A stretch of 64,000 bases of DNA, taken from NCBI RefSeq assembly GCF_036178845.1, contig NZ_CP108070.1, forward strand, positions 2,170,001 through 2,234,000, read 5' to 3'. This document shows positions 16,929-25,900 of the stretch, in pieces. The translations under genes were made by a program, and so were the position numbers. Source of the DNA: Streptomyces sp. NBC_00271. Its GTDB lineage: Bacteria; Actinomycetota; Actinomycetes; Streptomycetales; Streptomycetaceae. The notes beneath the pieces were generated by a model that ran no database searches, was not told where the DNA came from, and saw only the letters and a program-made list of their open reading frames with translations. Numbering within the stretch: the first letter of the stretch is position 1; the number at the start of each line of letters is the position of its first letter.

Positions 16929-17259
16929 CAAACCTCCTTGACTTCAATCCCAATTGGAAGCCCGCACCCCGGGCTGCGTGGACTGGGTCATGCCAGCAGG
17001 CTCGGGCCGAGCAAGTGGAACCAGGTCCCCCGACTCGGCCAACATTAGCGGCTGCCGCAAGAGTACGGCCATGATCAACCAAAAACTGACACGGCGATAC
17101 GTCGGATTCACGCCCGTTTCGGTCAGGTTGCGCCCACGCGGCGAAGCCGTGTGGTCTCCATCGGTGATCTATTCGTGTCTTGACGGTGCGTTACTGGGCT
17201 CGATTGGATCGTCAGCACGCCATGCCTTCCGGCCACCGACCGCTCATGCACAAGTCTGG
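16929..17259. other. Divergent intergenic region, conservon / solute-binding lipoprotein
   Basis: This 331-bp gap has no supportable gene, although the lipoprotein frame remains open through part of it. It must hold promoters for both directions. TTGACG at 17180-17185 followed 18 nt later by TTGGAT is a weak candidate for the lipoprotein gene. The segment 17041-17100 is relatively A/T-rich. No inverted repeat of note was seen. Confidence 0.4.
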
Positions 17260-18216
17260 ATGACCAACGTGACCCACGCCAGAAGCACCAGAACGACCGC
17301 AACGTACGCTGTATCCCTGCTGGTTGTGGCTGCGGCCGCCCTCACGGGCTGCGGTTCCTCCGACAACTCCGACAGCAAGGACCCGCTGCAGGGCGACACC
17401 GCCAAGGGCGGCACGGTCGTGGTCGGCTCCAACAACTTCCCCGAGAGCATCCTGCTCGCCGACATCTACGGCGAGGCCCTGAAGGCCAAGGGCATCAAGG
17501 TCAGTTACAAGTTGAACATCGGCAGCCGCGAGACCACCTACGGTCTGATCAAGAACGGCACGATCACCGTCCTGCCCGAGTACAACGGCGCGCTGCTGGC
17601 TTATCTGAACGCCAAGGCGGCCCCGACCACGGTCGAGGACACCAGCAAGGCCATCACGGCCGCGCTCGATTCCAAGCTGACCCTGCTCGAGCCCTCCAAG
17701 GCGGAGGACAAGGACGCGATCGCGGTCAACGAGGCGACCGCCAAGAAGTACAAGCTCACGACCTCGTCGACGATCGCCGACCTCTCCGCCTCGGCCAAGG
17801 ACCTGGTCATCGGGGGATCGCCGGAGTTCCAGACGCGCAAGCAGGGATTGAAGGGCCTCAAGTCCGAATACGGCCTTGAATTTAAGTCGTTCAAGGCGCT
17901 GGACGCGGGTGGGCCGTTGACCGTGGCCGCCCTCAAGGGCAACAACATTCAGGCCGCAGATATTTTCACGACCGACCCCGGAATCACCAAGAACAAGTTC
18001 GTGGTCCTTCAAGACCCGAAGAATCTCTTCGGTTTTGAGAACGTGACGCCGCTGGCCTACAAGAGCGGTCTCTCCGCCGCCGGAGTTTCCGCGCTCAACG
18101 CCGTATCGGCGAAGCTCGACACGGACACCCTGGTCAAGCTCAACGCCCAGGTGCAGAACGACAGCAAGGACCCGCTGGACGTGGCCAAGAGCTGGCTGTC
18201 GACCGCCGGGCTGTAG
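17260..18216 (+). CDS. Glycine betaine/choline-type ABC transporter, substrate-binding lipoprotein
   Basis: A 318-residue OpuBC/OsmF-type binding protein. The lipoprotein signal is clear: a hydrophobic stretch followed by the lipobox LTGC near residue 28, then a Ser/Asp-rich linker. The mature domain starts VVVGSNNFPESILLADIYGEA, characteristic of quaternary-amine binding proteins, and contains ITVLPEYNGALLAY. It is predicted to deliver betaine or related osmolytes to the permeases at 11095-12473. It has its own promoter region and terminator, so it is transcribed apart from the rest of the transporter. Confidence 0.9.
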   Translation: MTNVTHARSTRTTATYAVSLLVVAAAALTGCGSSDNSDSKDPLQGDTAKGGTVVVGSNNFPESILLADIYGEALKAKGIKVSYKLNIGSRETTYGLIKNGTITVLPEYNGALLAYLNAKAAPTTVEDTSKAITAALDSKLTLLEPSKAEDKDAIAVNEATAKKYKLTTSSTIADLSASAKDLVIGGSPEFQTRKQGLKGLKSEYGLEFKSFKALDAGGPLTVAALKGNNIQAADIFTTDPGITKNKFVVLQDPKNLFGFENVTPLAYKSGLSAAGVSALNAVSAKLDTDTLVKLNAQVQNDSKDPLDVAKSWLSTAGL

Positions 18217-18233
18217 TTCCGACGGAGGTACGC

Positions 18234-18264
18234 AGGCCGGAGCGGGGGTCCGCCGCTCCGGCCT
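18234..18264 (+). terminator. Rho-independent-type terminator after binding-protein gene
   Basis: A perfect 11-bp stem, AGGCCGGAGCG with CGCTCCGGCCT, has a 9-nt loop and is followed by TT. It begins 18 bp after the stop of the lipoprotein gene. Confidence 0.85.
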
Positions 18265-18329
18265 TTGCCGTGCCGCGGGATCACCGAGGCACGACGGTTC
18301 GCCCGTCCGTCGCGAGATCACCGACGCCC

Positions 18330-18440
18330 GCCGAGGTGTTCGCGGTGAGCGTCCGGCTGACCTTCCGGCTCGCCGACACCCACCCGGAACTCACCCGCGC
18401 CCTGCGGGACATCGAGGACAACCTCGTAGGCGGTGGGCGC
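18330..18440 (+). pseudogene. Possible C-terminal remnant of a TetR-type regulator
   Basis: The + strand frame here reads EVFAVSVRLTFRLADTHPEL followed by TRALRDIEDNLVGG. To me this resembles the ligand-domain helices of TetR regulators, but no DNA-binding domain precedes it. The upstream end meets the terminator at 18264 and the downstream end meets the convergent hydrolase. If it is a remnant, the lost regulator may once have bound the operator-like repeat at 19244-19270. The assignment rests on about 35 residues and is weak. Confidence 0.25.
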
Positions 18441-18441
18441 C

Positions 18442-19221
18442 TCAGGGGCGCTCGGTCAGGAACCGGTCGATGGTCGAGGTGAGTTCCTCGGGCTTCTCCA
18501 CCGGGAGTTCGTGGCCGGCGTCCAGGATGCGCACCTCCGCGTCCGGGTACGCCTTCGCCATCCGCAGCATCTGGGAGACGGGCAGCTGGATGTCGTAGTA
18601 GCCGTGGATCATGAGGGTGGGGACACGGATCTCCCCGACCCGGTCGAGGACGTCGAAGGACCGCATCGCGCCGTAGCAGGTCATGACCACCTCCCGCGGT
18701 GTGGCCGCGGAGGTCCGGATGTACTCCTTGATCTCCTCGCGCGGGTACCCGGGGGCGAAGGCCCGCTGGATGTTGGCGGCGACGAACAGCTTGAACGGCA
18801 CCTGCGTGGACACGGCCATCAGCAGGCCCCTCCCCCGGCTGTACGTCATCCGGCTGATCGAGTTCACCAGGACCATGCGCTCGATCCGGTCCGGGTGGCC
18901 CAGCGTCAGGGTCTGCGCGATCATCCCGCCCATCGAGTGACCGACGGGGACGAACCGCTCGACCTTCAGGTGATCGAGGACGGCGAGAACGTCCCCGGCC
19001 AGCTCCGCGATGCTCCGCCGTCCCGACCCGTCGCTCTCGCCGTGGCCGCGCAGATCGACACGTATGACCCGCCGCGTGGCCGAGAAGTGCGCCAGCTGGT
19101 GGTCCCAGCGGTGCCGGTTGGCGGTCCAGCCGTGGATGAACACCAGGGGCGCGCCCGCACCGTCGCGGGGGCCCTCGTCGTCGTACGTCAGTCTGGCGCC
19201 GTCGACTTCGAGCTGCGGCAT
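18442..19221 (-). CDS. Alpha/beta-fold hydrolase
   Basis: A 259-residue alpha/beta hydrolase. The oxyanion strand is FIHGWTANRHRWD (residue ~28), the nucleophile elbow is VGHSMGG (Ser ~94), a candidate acid lies in LMIHGYYDIQLP, and the catalytic His is in DAGHELPVEKPEEL (~235). The cap segment is short. Similar proteins hydrolyse esters, lactones or haloalkanes; the substrate is not predictable. AGGAGG precedes the ATG. It lies downstream of the polyketide operon, with a 27-bp inverted repeat in the 64-bp gap, so it may have its own control. Confidence 0.88.
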   Translation of the reverse strand: MPQLEVDGARLTYDDEGPRDGAGAPLVFIHGWTANRHRWDHQLAHFSATRRVIRVDLRGHGESDGSGRRSIAELAGDVLAVLDHLKVERFVPVGHSMGGMIAQTLTLGHPDRIERMVLVNSISRMTYSRGRGLLMAVSTQVPFKLFVAANIQRAFAPGYPREEIKEYIRTSAATPREVVMTCYGAMRSFDVLDRVGEIRVPTLMIHGYYDIQLPVSQMLRMAKAYPDAEVRILDAGHELPVEKPEELTSTIDRFLTERP

Positions 19222-19243
19222 GGCTGGCCTCCTGCGATGCGGT

Positions 19244-19270
19244 CCGGTTACTGACGGGTACGGTAACCGG
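19244..19270. promoter_or_regulatory. Operator-like inverted repeat upstream of the hydrolase gene
   Basis: CCGGTTAC at 19244-19251 is perfectly repeated in inverse as GTAACCGG at 19263-19270, with TTACTGACGGGTA at its core. It sits 23 bp before the hydrolase ATG. Its size and shape fit a dimeric TetR-type repressor site better than a terminator, as no T run follows. Confidence 0.45.
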
Positions 19271-19285
19271 CCGCCCTGGTCGCCG

Positions 19286-20422
19286 TCACCGTCGTTCGCC
19301 GAGGAATTCGAGGATGTGCCCGAACACGTCGAGGGCGGCGCCCCGGCCGAGGAACGTGTCCAGGTGGCCGTAGCCGGGAATCTCGGTGTACGCGACGTCC
19401 AACTGCGGCTGCCTGCGGGCCAGTACGTCGTGACAGAGCCTCTGGGAGTCGAGCCACAGGCCGTTCTCGCTGCCGGCGAGCAGCAGGACGGGGGTGTCGA
19501 TACCGGCCGCCGCGTCCAGCGCGTTCTGCGGCAGCGCCCGGTAGCGGTGGTCGCCGTCGTGCCAGCGCACCACGGTGCGGGCCAGCTCGATGCGGCGCAG
19601 ATGCGGCAGGATCCACAGCGGGGCGGGGCCCAGCAGCTCGGCGAGCCGGTGGTGGGTGGCCTCGGACAGGTGCTCGTGCACGAACAGCGAGGCGCCCGTC
19701 CCCCACGCCGAGTTGTGCAGGATCTGGCAGGTCGGATCCGGGCAGCTCGCCCCGCGCGAGGCGAGCGCGAACAGGGGGGTGTACTTCGACCACAGGCCGG
19801 CCTTGCGGATGTCGACCGGTATGTGATCGATGCGGGACCTGAGCAGCTCCCCCGCCAGCGACATGCGCAGCGAGGTGCGGCCCGCGAGCTTCGGCGTCAG
19901 GAACACGCCCTGGGACACCACGCCCGCGAGGCCCGGGACCAGCCCGGCCGTCATGCTGAGCGACAGCGTGAGGGAGCCGACGCAGTGGGCGACCACGAAC
20001 AGCGGCCGGTCGCCGATGCGGCGGCGGATGTGGGAGACCGCGGCGGGGATGTCGTACAGGGCGACGTCGTCGTACGTGTACTTCTGGCCGGTCTCGTTGT
20101 ACGGCAGCCGGCAGCTGCCCCGCCAGTCGAGCAGCCAGGGCTCGTAGCCGTCGTCGAGCAGGACGTCGACCAGGTTGCGGGTCTCGGGCAGCAGGAACAT
20201 GTCGGCGGACGCGGTGTGCCCGTGCAGGAGCAGCACGGCGGGGCGGTCCGTGGCGCCGCTGTCGACGCGGGTCAGGCCGAGGCGCACGCCGTCGCCCGCC
20301 CGGAAGGGGATCTCCTCGACCCGCGCCGGGTCGAGGCGGTGGTGGAGGGGGCGCAGGGTCGTGGTGCTCCTGACCTTGCGGAGCGTCGGCCTGGTGCGGG
20401 AGTCGGTGCTCCGGAGGATCAT
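19286..20422 (-). CDS. Alpha/beta-hydrolase-fold acyltransferase-like protein with Cys nucleophile
   Basis: A 378-residue alpha/beta-hydrolase-fold protein. The first motif is LLLHGHTASADMFLL (residue ~66), then WLLDWRGSCRLPYN (~105), and the nucleophile elbow reads VVAHCVGSL (~145). The position normally held by Ser is Cys, as in polyhydroxyalkanoate synthases. The His is probably in GYGHLDTFLGRGA (~352). A Cys nucleophile favours acyl transfer over hydrolysis. Its ATG overlaps the stop of the thioester-reductase gene by 4 bp (ATGA), so it belongs to the polyketide operon. From memory, proteins with an HCVGS elbow are often fused to GMC/cholesterol-oxidase-like enzymes. Confidence 0.82.
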   Translation of the reverse strand: MILRSTDSRTRPTLRKVRSTTTLRPLHHRLDPARVEEIPFRAGDGVRLGLTRVDSGATDRPAVLLLHGHTASADMFLLPETRNLVDVLLDDGYEPWLLDWRGSCRLPYNETGQKYTYDDVALYDIPAAVSHIRRRIGDRPLFVVAHCVGSLTLSLSMTAGLVPGLAGVVSQGVFLTPKLAGRTSLRMSLAGELLRSRIDHIPVDIRKAGLWSKYTPLFALASRGASCPDPTCQILHNSAWGTGASLFVHEHLSEATHHRLAELLGPAPLWILPHLRRIELARTVVRWHDGDHRYRALPQNALDAAAGIDTPVLLLAGSENGLWLDSQRLCHDVLARRQPQLDVAYTEIPGYGHLDTFLGRGAALDVFGHILEFLGERR

Positions 20423-22902
20423 CGGTGGTGCTCCGAGGGGGTCGGGGTGCGGCGCAGGTCGAGGAGGTCGGCGGCGGCCCGGGCGAAGGGGCCGAGCAGA
20501 CCGCGGCCCATCTCCAGGCCGAACCAGGCGAGCCAGGTCAGCTTGGCGGCCCGCTTCTCCTGGCTGGTCAGGCGCGGGTCGACCTTGATGCCGTCGACCT
20601 GGTCGCGCAGATAGGTGTCGGCGGGCACGACGAGCTCGCCCGCCAGGGTCGCCGGTGCGCCCTCGCGGCCGATCTCGACGGTGAGCGCCCGGGTCTGGCG
20701 CCACACGTCACGACGGGCCCGGGCGTACTTGTGGCCCTCCAGCCACCAGCGGCCGCCTTCCGCGTCGCGCAACGCCAGCCGGTAGCTGAGGAGTCGGTGG
20801 CGCATACCGTGCCGTTGCGGGATGCCCTCCTCGGGCCGGATCCAGACGTCGCCGTGTTCGACGACCAGCGGTTCGGGATGCACCGCCGCGCAGGTCAACT
20901 CGCCGGTGACATCGACCCGGCGCTCCTTCACCAGCTGGTACATGCTCGCGAGGGAGAGGGTGAGCGCCATCGAGCAGGGCGTGTCGGCGGGGGCTCCGAC
21001 CGGGCCGACGCCGCCCTCGGTCGTCTCGGAGAACCACAGGTAGGGCTGGTCGTCCTTGTGCGGCAGCCGGGCCAACCCGTCCTGGGCGAGTCGCTCGAAC
21101 GTCCTCAGCTGGGCCTGGGCGTCGTAGCGGGCGGCGGGCCGCAACCCGAGCGCCTCGACGAGCGCGGCGGTGCGCTCGGCGGTGGCCGCCGGGCCCTTCA
21201 GGGTCGCCTCGCACAGTTTGAGGGCGGTGGGACTCCGCAACACCCTGGTGAGGAAGGCCAGTTCGGGCACCGGCTCGGCTTCCAGCCGGGCCAGGGCATG
21301 GGTCCGCCACTCGTCCCAGTCCTGCACGCGTGCGTGCATCCCGCCGAGCGCCATGTCCCGTACGACGTCGTCGAGGGTGTTGGGTACGCCGGTCAGGTTG
21401 TAGTCGTAGCCCCACGCGTCGGGTTCGCAGACGACGCCGACCGCGACCCGGCTCACCCAGTCCACCGGGGCCGCGTTCAGGTGGTGGAAGGCGGGGACCG
21501 TGCGGAAGCGGCCGAAGGCCGAGAGGAGACCGCTGCTGAGGTCCTGCGGGTTGTAGGCGCCGGTCCTGGTGTGGCCGCCGATGCCGCCGGGGCGCAGGGC
21601 CGTGACGATCAGGCCGTGGTCGCGGGCCCGGCGCAGGGCGACCTCCGCCGCCCACTTCGTCTGGTCGTAGCCCGCCACGAGGCGGTCGACGTGGGCGAGC
21701 GGGTCGTCCTCGCCCATCGCGGTGATGCCGACCTCGTTGAAGACCGCGATGGAGGAGATGTGGTGCAGCGGCTTCGGCCGGCCGGTCGCCGCGAGCTCGG
21801 CGAGGGTCAGCGAGCCGATGACGTTGCTCTGCCGCAGCGACTGGTAGCCGCGCAGGAAGTCCACGGCCGCCGCCACGCCGACGACGCTGTCCAGCTCGTG
21901 GGTGAGCGTGGTCCACAGTTCGTCGGACAGGCCCAGGTGCGGGCGCCGGATGTCGCCGGGGAGTACGGTCACCCGGCGGCGGACCTCCGACGACCAGGGC
22001 AGCTCGTACTTCTTGAGCGCCTCACCGAGCCGCCCGAGGGCCGCCTCCTCGTCGGCGGCGCGGACCAGGCAGTAGACGTGGGCGTCGCTGTGCCGCAGCA
22101 GGTCGAGGAGCATGTGGCTGCCGAGGAAGCCGGTGGCGCCGGTCAGCAGGATCCGACGCGGCGGCAGCGGCTCGGGGTCGCCGGTCCAGGGCAGCCGGTC
22201 GGCGAGCGCCAGGTCGGCCAGGATCTGGTCGAGGTCCTCGGGGCGGGCCGCGGAGTACGGGGCGGGGATGACGGCCGCCGCGGGGGCGGTGCGGGGGGCC
22301 GGGACGGGGAGGATGCCGGGTGCGGGCACGGTCCCCTCGGACGTGGCTGTACCTGCCGTGTCCGGGGCCCAAGTCGTCCCGGGCGTCGGCGTTTGCGATA
22401 CGGCCGGGGCCGAGAGGGCGGCCGTGGGGTGTGCGGTGGACAGCCCGCGGTGGGCCAGGCTGGTCGGACGGGCGTCGGCGAAGACGTCGTCGAGGTCGAT
22501 CTCCATGCCCAGCTCGTCCTCCAGCGCCGCGACGAGTTCCACGGCGCCCACCGAAGTGCCCCCGGCGTCGAAGAAGTCGGCGTCGGGCGACAGGTGCCCC
22601 TCGGGCAGATGGCGGCCCGCCACGGCGGCGATGGCTGCCGCCAGAGCCTCCACGTCCGGGACCGCTGCCGCCGGACGCTCCACGTCCAGGACCGCTGCCG
22701 CCGGACCCTCCATGTCGGGAACCACGTCCGGGACCGCTGCCGCCGCGGCGCCCGCGTCGGAACCGGTCGGCGTGGGCGCCGCGGCCGTCCTCACCTTCGC
22801 CAGCAGGGCGTCCACGCTCAGCCCGCCGCCACCCCGCTCGATCGCCTCGGCCGTCGCCCGCTGTCCGGCGTACGCCGACGCGTCCTCGTTCACCTCACGC
22901 AT
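20419..22902 (-). CDS. Acyl carrier protein-thioester reductase with extra C-terminal domain
   Basis: An 827-residue protein. A carrier domain (~85-150) has the phosphopantetheine site DAGGTSVGAVEL (Ser ~117). A reductase domain of the NAD-binding-4/thioester-reductase type starts LLTGATGFLGSHML (~253) and has the catalytic pair YDQTK (~410). A C-terminal region (~600-790) contains WFSETTEGGVGP and resembles the F(T/S)ET..G domain of some GMC-oxidoreductase fusions. Such reductases release a carrier-bound acyl chain as an aldehyde or alcohol. An in-frame stop just upstream fixes the ATG at 22902, with GAAGGG 5 nt before it. It follows the synthase by 87 bp and overlaps the hydrolase gene. Confidence 0.87.
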   Translation of the reverse strand: MREVNEDASAYAGQRATAEAIERGGGGLSVDALLAKVRTAAAPTPTGSDAGAAAAAVPDVVPDMEGPAAAVLDVERPAAAVPDVEALAAAIAAVAGRHLPEGHLSPDADFFDAGGTSVGAVELVAALEDELGMEIDLDDVFADARPTSLAHRGLSTAHPTAALSAPAVSQTPTPGTTWAPDTAGTATSEGTVPAPGILPVPAPRTAPAAAVIPAPYSAARPEDLDQILADLALADRLPWTGDPEPLPPRRILLTGATGFLGSHMLLDLLRHSDAHVYCLVRAADEEAALGRLGEALKKYELPWSSEVRRRVTVLPGDIRRPHLGLSDELWTTLTHELDSVVGVAAAVDFLRGYQSLRQSNVIGSLTLAELAATGRPKPLHHISSIAVFNEVGITAMGEDDPLAHVDRLVAGYDQTKWAAEVALRRARDHGLIVTALRPGGIGGHTRTGAYNPQDLSSGLLSAFGRFRTVPAFHHLNAAPVDWVSRVAVGVVCEPDAWGYDYNLTGVPNTLDDVVRDMALGGMHARVQDWDEWRTHALARLEAEPVPELAFLTRVLRSPTALKLCEATLKGPAATAERTAALVEALGLRPAARYDAQAQLRTFERLAQDGLARLPHKDDQPYLWFSETTEGGVGPVGAPADTPCSMALTLSLASMYQLVKERRVDVTGELTCAAVHPEPLVVEHGDVWIRPEEGIPQRHGMRHRLLSYRLALRDAEGGRWWLEGHKYARARRDVWRQTRALTVEIGREGAPATLAGELVVPADTYLRDQVDGIKVDPRLTSQEKRAAKLTWLAWFGLEMGRGLLGPFARAAADLLDLRRTPTPSEHHR
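22651..22750. repeat. 30-bp coding minisatellite in the carrier-reductase linker
   Basis: Two complete 30-bp units (22651-22680, 22681-22710) and a partial third (22723-22750) share CACGTCC and ACCGCTGCCGCC, with a diverged copy before 22651. They encode repeats of AAAVxDVExP on the minus strand. The period is a multiple of three, so copy-number change only alters linker length. Confidence 0.85.
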
Positions 22903-22940
22903 GAGAGCCCTTCACCCCGTGACTTGTCCTTTCGCGCATT

Positions 22941-22967
22941 GCCACCACTGCCACCACTGCCACCGCT
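22941..22967. repeat. 9-bp tandem repeat in the gap between synthase and reductase genes
   Basis: GCCACCACT occurs twice followed by GCCACCGCT, three units in 27 bp, in the 87-bp noncoding gap. In one minus-strand frame it would read GGSGGSGG, a linker-like peptide, but that frame belongs to neither gene. Confidence 0.8.
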
Positions 22968-22989
22968 TTCACCCGTCGGCGCCGCCGGT

Positions 22990-25900
22990 TCACCCCCGCC
23001 GCCAGGACCGGAAGGCCCGCAGGTGTTCCGGCGTGACCACGGTCTCCAAGCGTTCGTCGTCCTGGTCCCCGCCACCGAGCGCGGCCAGCAGCCGCCGGGC
23101 CGGTACGTTGCGCTGGGTGCGCTCCGCCGTCAGACGGACCTTGACGCAGCCCAGCTCGTCGGCACGGTCGGCCAGCCACCGCAACAGCCGTTCCTCGACT
23201 CCCCGGCCCAGCGCCCGGCAGCTCATCAGCCAGGCCAGCACGTCGAGTTGGTCCCCGTCCGCGCGGAGGACGAGCAGCCCGATCTGGCCGTAGTCGCCGA
23301 ACCGGTCCCGGGCCGCGGCCGTCCACACCTCACCGCGCTCCCGCCACCGCCCGAGATCGCCCCCGTCGGCGGACCGCGCCCGCAGGGTGAACTGGTTGGT
23401 ACGGCGGACGAGTTGCTCGGCCCGCTCGACATCGGTCCCGGACAGGGCCCGGATGTCGACGTCGAGTTCCAACTGGGCGAGGAACTCCTCGAATCCGGCC
23501 TGCGCGCGCACCGCGTCCCGGTCCCGCTCCTGTTCGTAGAACCGCGCCCGCAGCGCGTCCTCGGCCGTCGCCGCGGCCGGGACGAGCGGCCACAACCTGC
23601 CCAGGAACGGACCCAGTTCGGCCGACGGCGGGCACGTCACCGACAGCACCTCCGGCAGCGCGGACCGCACTCCCGCGATCTCGACCGGGTTGTCGTCGAG
23701 GAACAGGAAGCTGTCCGGGCCGAGACCGAGCGTCCGGGCCGCCTCGGCGAGCCGGCCGGACTTCGGGCCCCAGGTCGCGGAGAGCACGCTGAAGTGTTCG
23801 GCCTTGAGCAGGCTGTCCGGGCGGTCCAGGACGGCCCGTACCGTGGCCTCGTCGTTGTTGCTGACGAGTGCCAACAGCGCACCCGCCGCGCGCCATTGAA
23901 GGAGCCGGCGTGCGAGCAGGGCACGCGGTCCGGTCAGGTCCACCGCCTCCGGGCCGATCTCCCCGGCCACCCCACCCCACAGCGTCTCGTCGCCGTCCAC
24001 CGCGATCACCTTGGGCGCGGGGCGCCGTACCGCACGTACGACGTCGGCGAGGCACAGCGCCACCGCCGCCTGGAACGGCGGGGTGAAGGGGAGGTGGGCG
24101 ATGCGCTCGGTCCGCTCGTCGAAGGGTTCCTCGACGGTGTGGCACCGGGTCCAGTCGTCGGGGCGGAGCACCGCGATGCCGGGCACCTCGGCCAGTTCGT
24201 CGGCGATCTCGCGCTCCCACCGTGTGAAGCGGTCCTGCGCGTGCGCGGACGGCAGGAAGCCGACGATCAGCGGCTTTCGCGTCCGTTCGGACAGGGCACG
24301 CAGCGCGGCCGGGAACGCGGTCCGCAACTCGGCGAGCAGCGCGTCGTCCACCGGGCCGAACCGTTCCAGGTCCGCCGCCCGCAGCAGCGCCACGCCCACC
24401 GCCGCGGTGGGGTCGGCGAAGACGCCGGAGGGGTCGCGCAGGGCGGCGAGCACCTGGTGGTACGGGGCTTCCGCGACGGTCAGGCCGCCGTCCCGCGCGC
24501 CCTCCTCGACCGCGGCCTCGCACAGCAGGGGCAGATTCCCGAGGGCGAAGGTGGCGGCGAGGGCGAGCGACCGGCGCGGGGAACGGCGAGTGCCCTCGGA
24601 CAGCTCCACCGCCGTACCCGGCGTCGAACGGACCGCCGCCGTCGGATCGTCCACCGCCTCCGCGAGCAGCCGCAGGAACTCCTCGCCCAGTTCGGCAGAG
24701 GTCGCCGCGTCCAGGATGTCGAGGTTGTGGTCGAGCCGGATCCGGCCCGCGTCGGGGGTCATGGTGATCATCAGGTCGAGGTCGGAGTACCCGGTCCCGG
24801 CGGGCAGGACCTCCAGGTGGGCGAGGCGGCCCGCCGAAGAGCGCACGTAGTTGAAGTACACCTCCACCAACGGCGCGTTCGCCCGGTGCAGCCCCTGTCG
24901 GGCGAGGGTCGACAGCACGTCCGAGAACATGGCGCCCTTCGCGAGGACCCGGTCGAGACGGCCGTCGGTGCGGCGCAGCACCTGCTCGATCCGTTCGCCC
25001 GCCCCGGCCTCGGCCGGGAACGGCACCGGCACTCCGAAGAAGCCCACCGCCTCGTACGCGTCTGCGTGGATGCGGGTGTCGACGGGCACGGCGAGAACGA
25101 AACGTTCCTTCTGCCGCATCCTGGCCAGCAGCACGGTCAGGGCGCCGAGGCAGAAGGCGGCGGGCGTGATCGCGAGCCCGCTCGCGGCGGCCGACACCCG
25201 GTCCATGAGCCCGTCGGGGATCGTCACGCTCACGCTGCCGGCCCGGTACGAGCGGGTCGCCGGGCGGGGCCGGGCGAGCGTCAGGTCGAGTCGGTCACTG
25301 CCCTGGAAGGCCTCGCGCCATGCGGTCACGCCCTCGCCGGGGATGTCGTCCGTCTGCTGCGCCTCGATCAGGAGATCGATGTCCCGGTTGGTGACGGCGT
25401 CGCCGAGCGAGGTGCCGACCAGTTCGGCGTCGAGTTCCCCCGCCACGAGCAGCAGCGACTGCAGATCGCTCACCGCGTGGTGCGCGCCGAACGTCAGGAC
25501 CTGGCCCCGGGCACCGGCGTCGAGCAGCTCGAAGCGCCACAACGGAGGGTTCGCCAGGTCGAAGGGCGGTTCCAGCAGCCGCCGCAGCCGGTCGGCCGTG
25601 TCGAGTTCGTCGTCGCCGGGCACGTCCGTCCAGCGCAGTACCGGCCGTGCGAGCTCCCGGTCCACCCGCAGCAGCCGCGCGTGTTCGCCGACGGAACCGG
25701 TCACGATCGCGGTGCGCAGCGCGGCGTGCCGTCCGGCGAGACGGGTGAGGACGTCGGTGAGCGCCTCGCGGGTGGTGGGCGTGGTGAGCCGGAGGGCCAG
25801 GCCGACGGCGTGGGCCGCGTCCGGCATGCCGGGCCGGGCGCTGCGCAGCAGTCGTACGACATCGCGGGTCGCGGGCCGCAGTTCGCTCTCGGGCACCTCG

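Noticed and set aside
22941..22967. A CRISPR or IS-end interpretation of the 9-bp repeats
   Set aside because: Units are contiguous without spacers, and no transposase or terminal inverted repeat is near.
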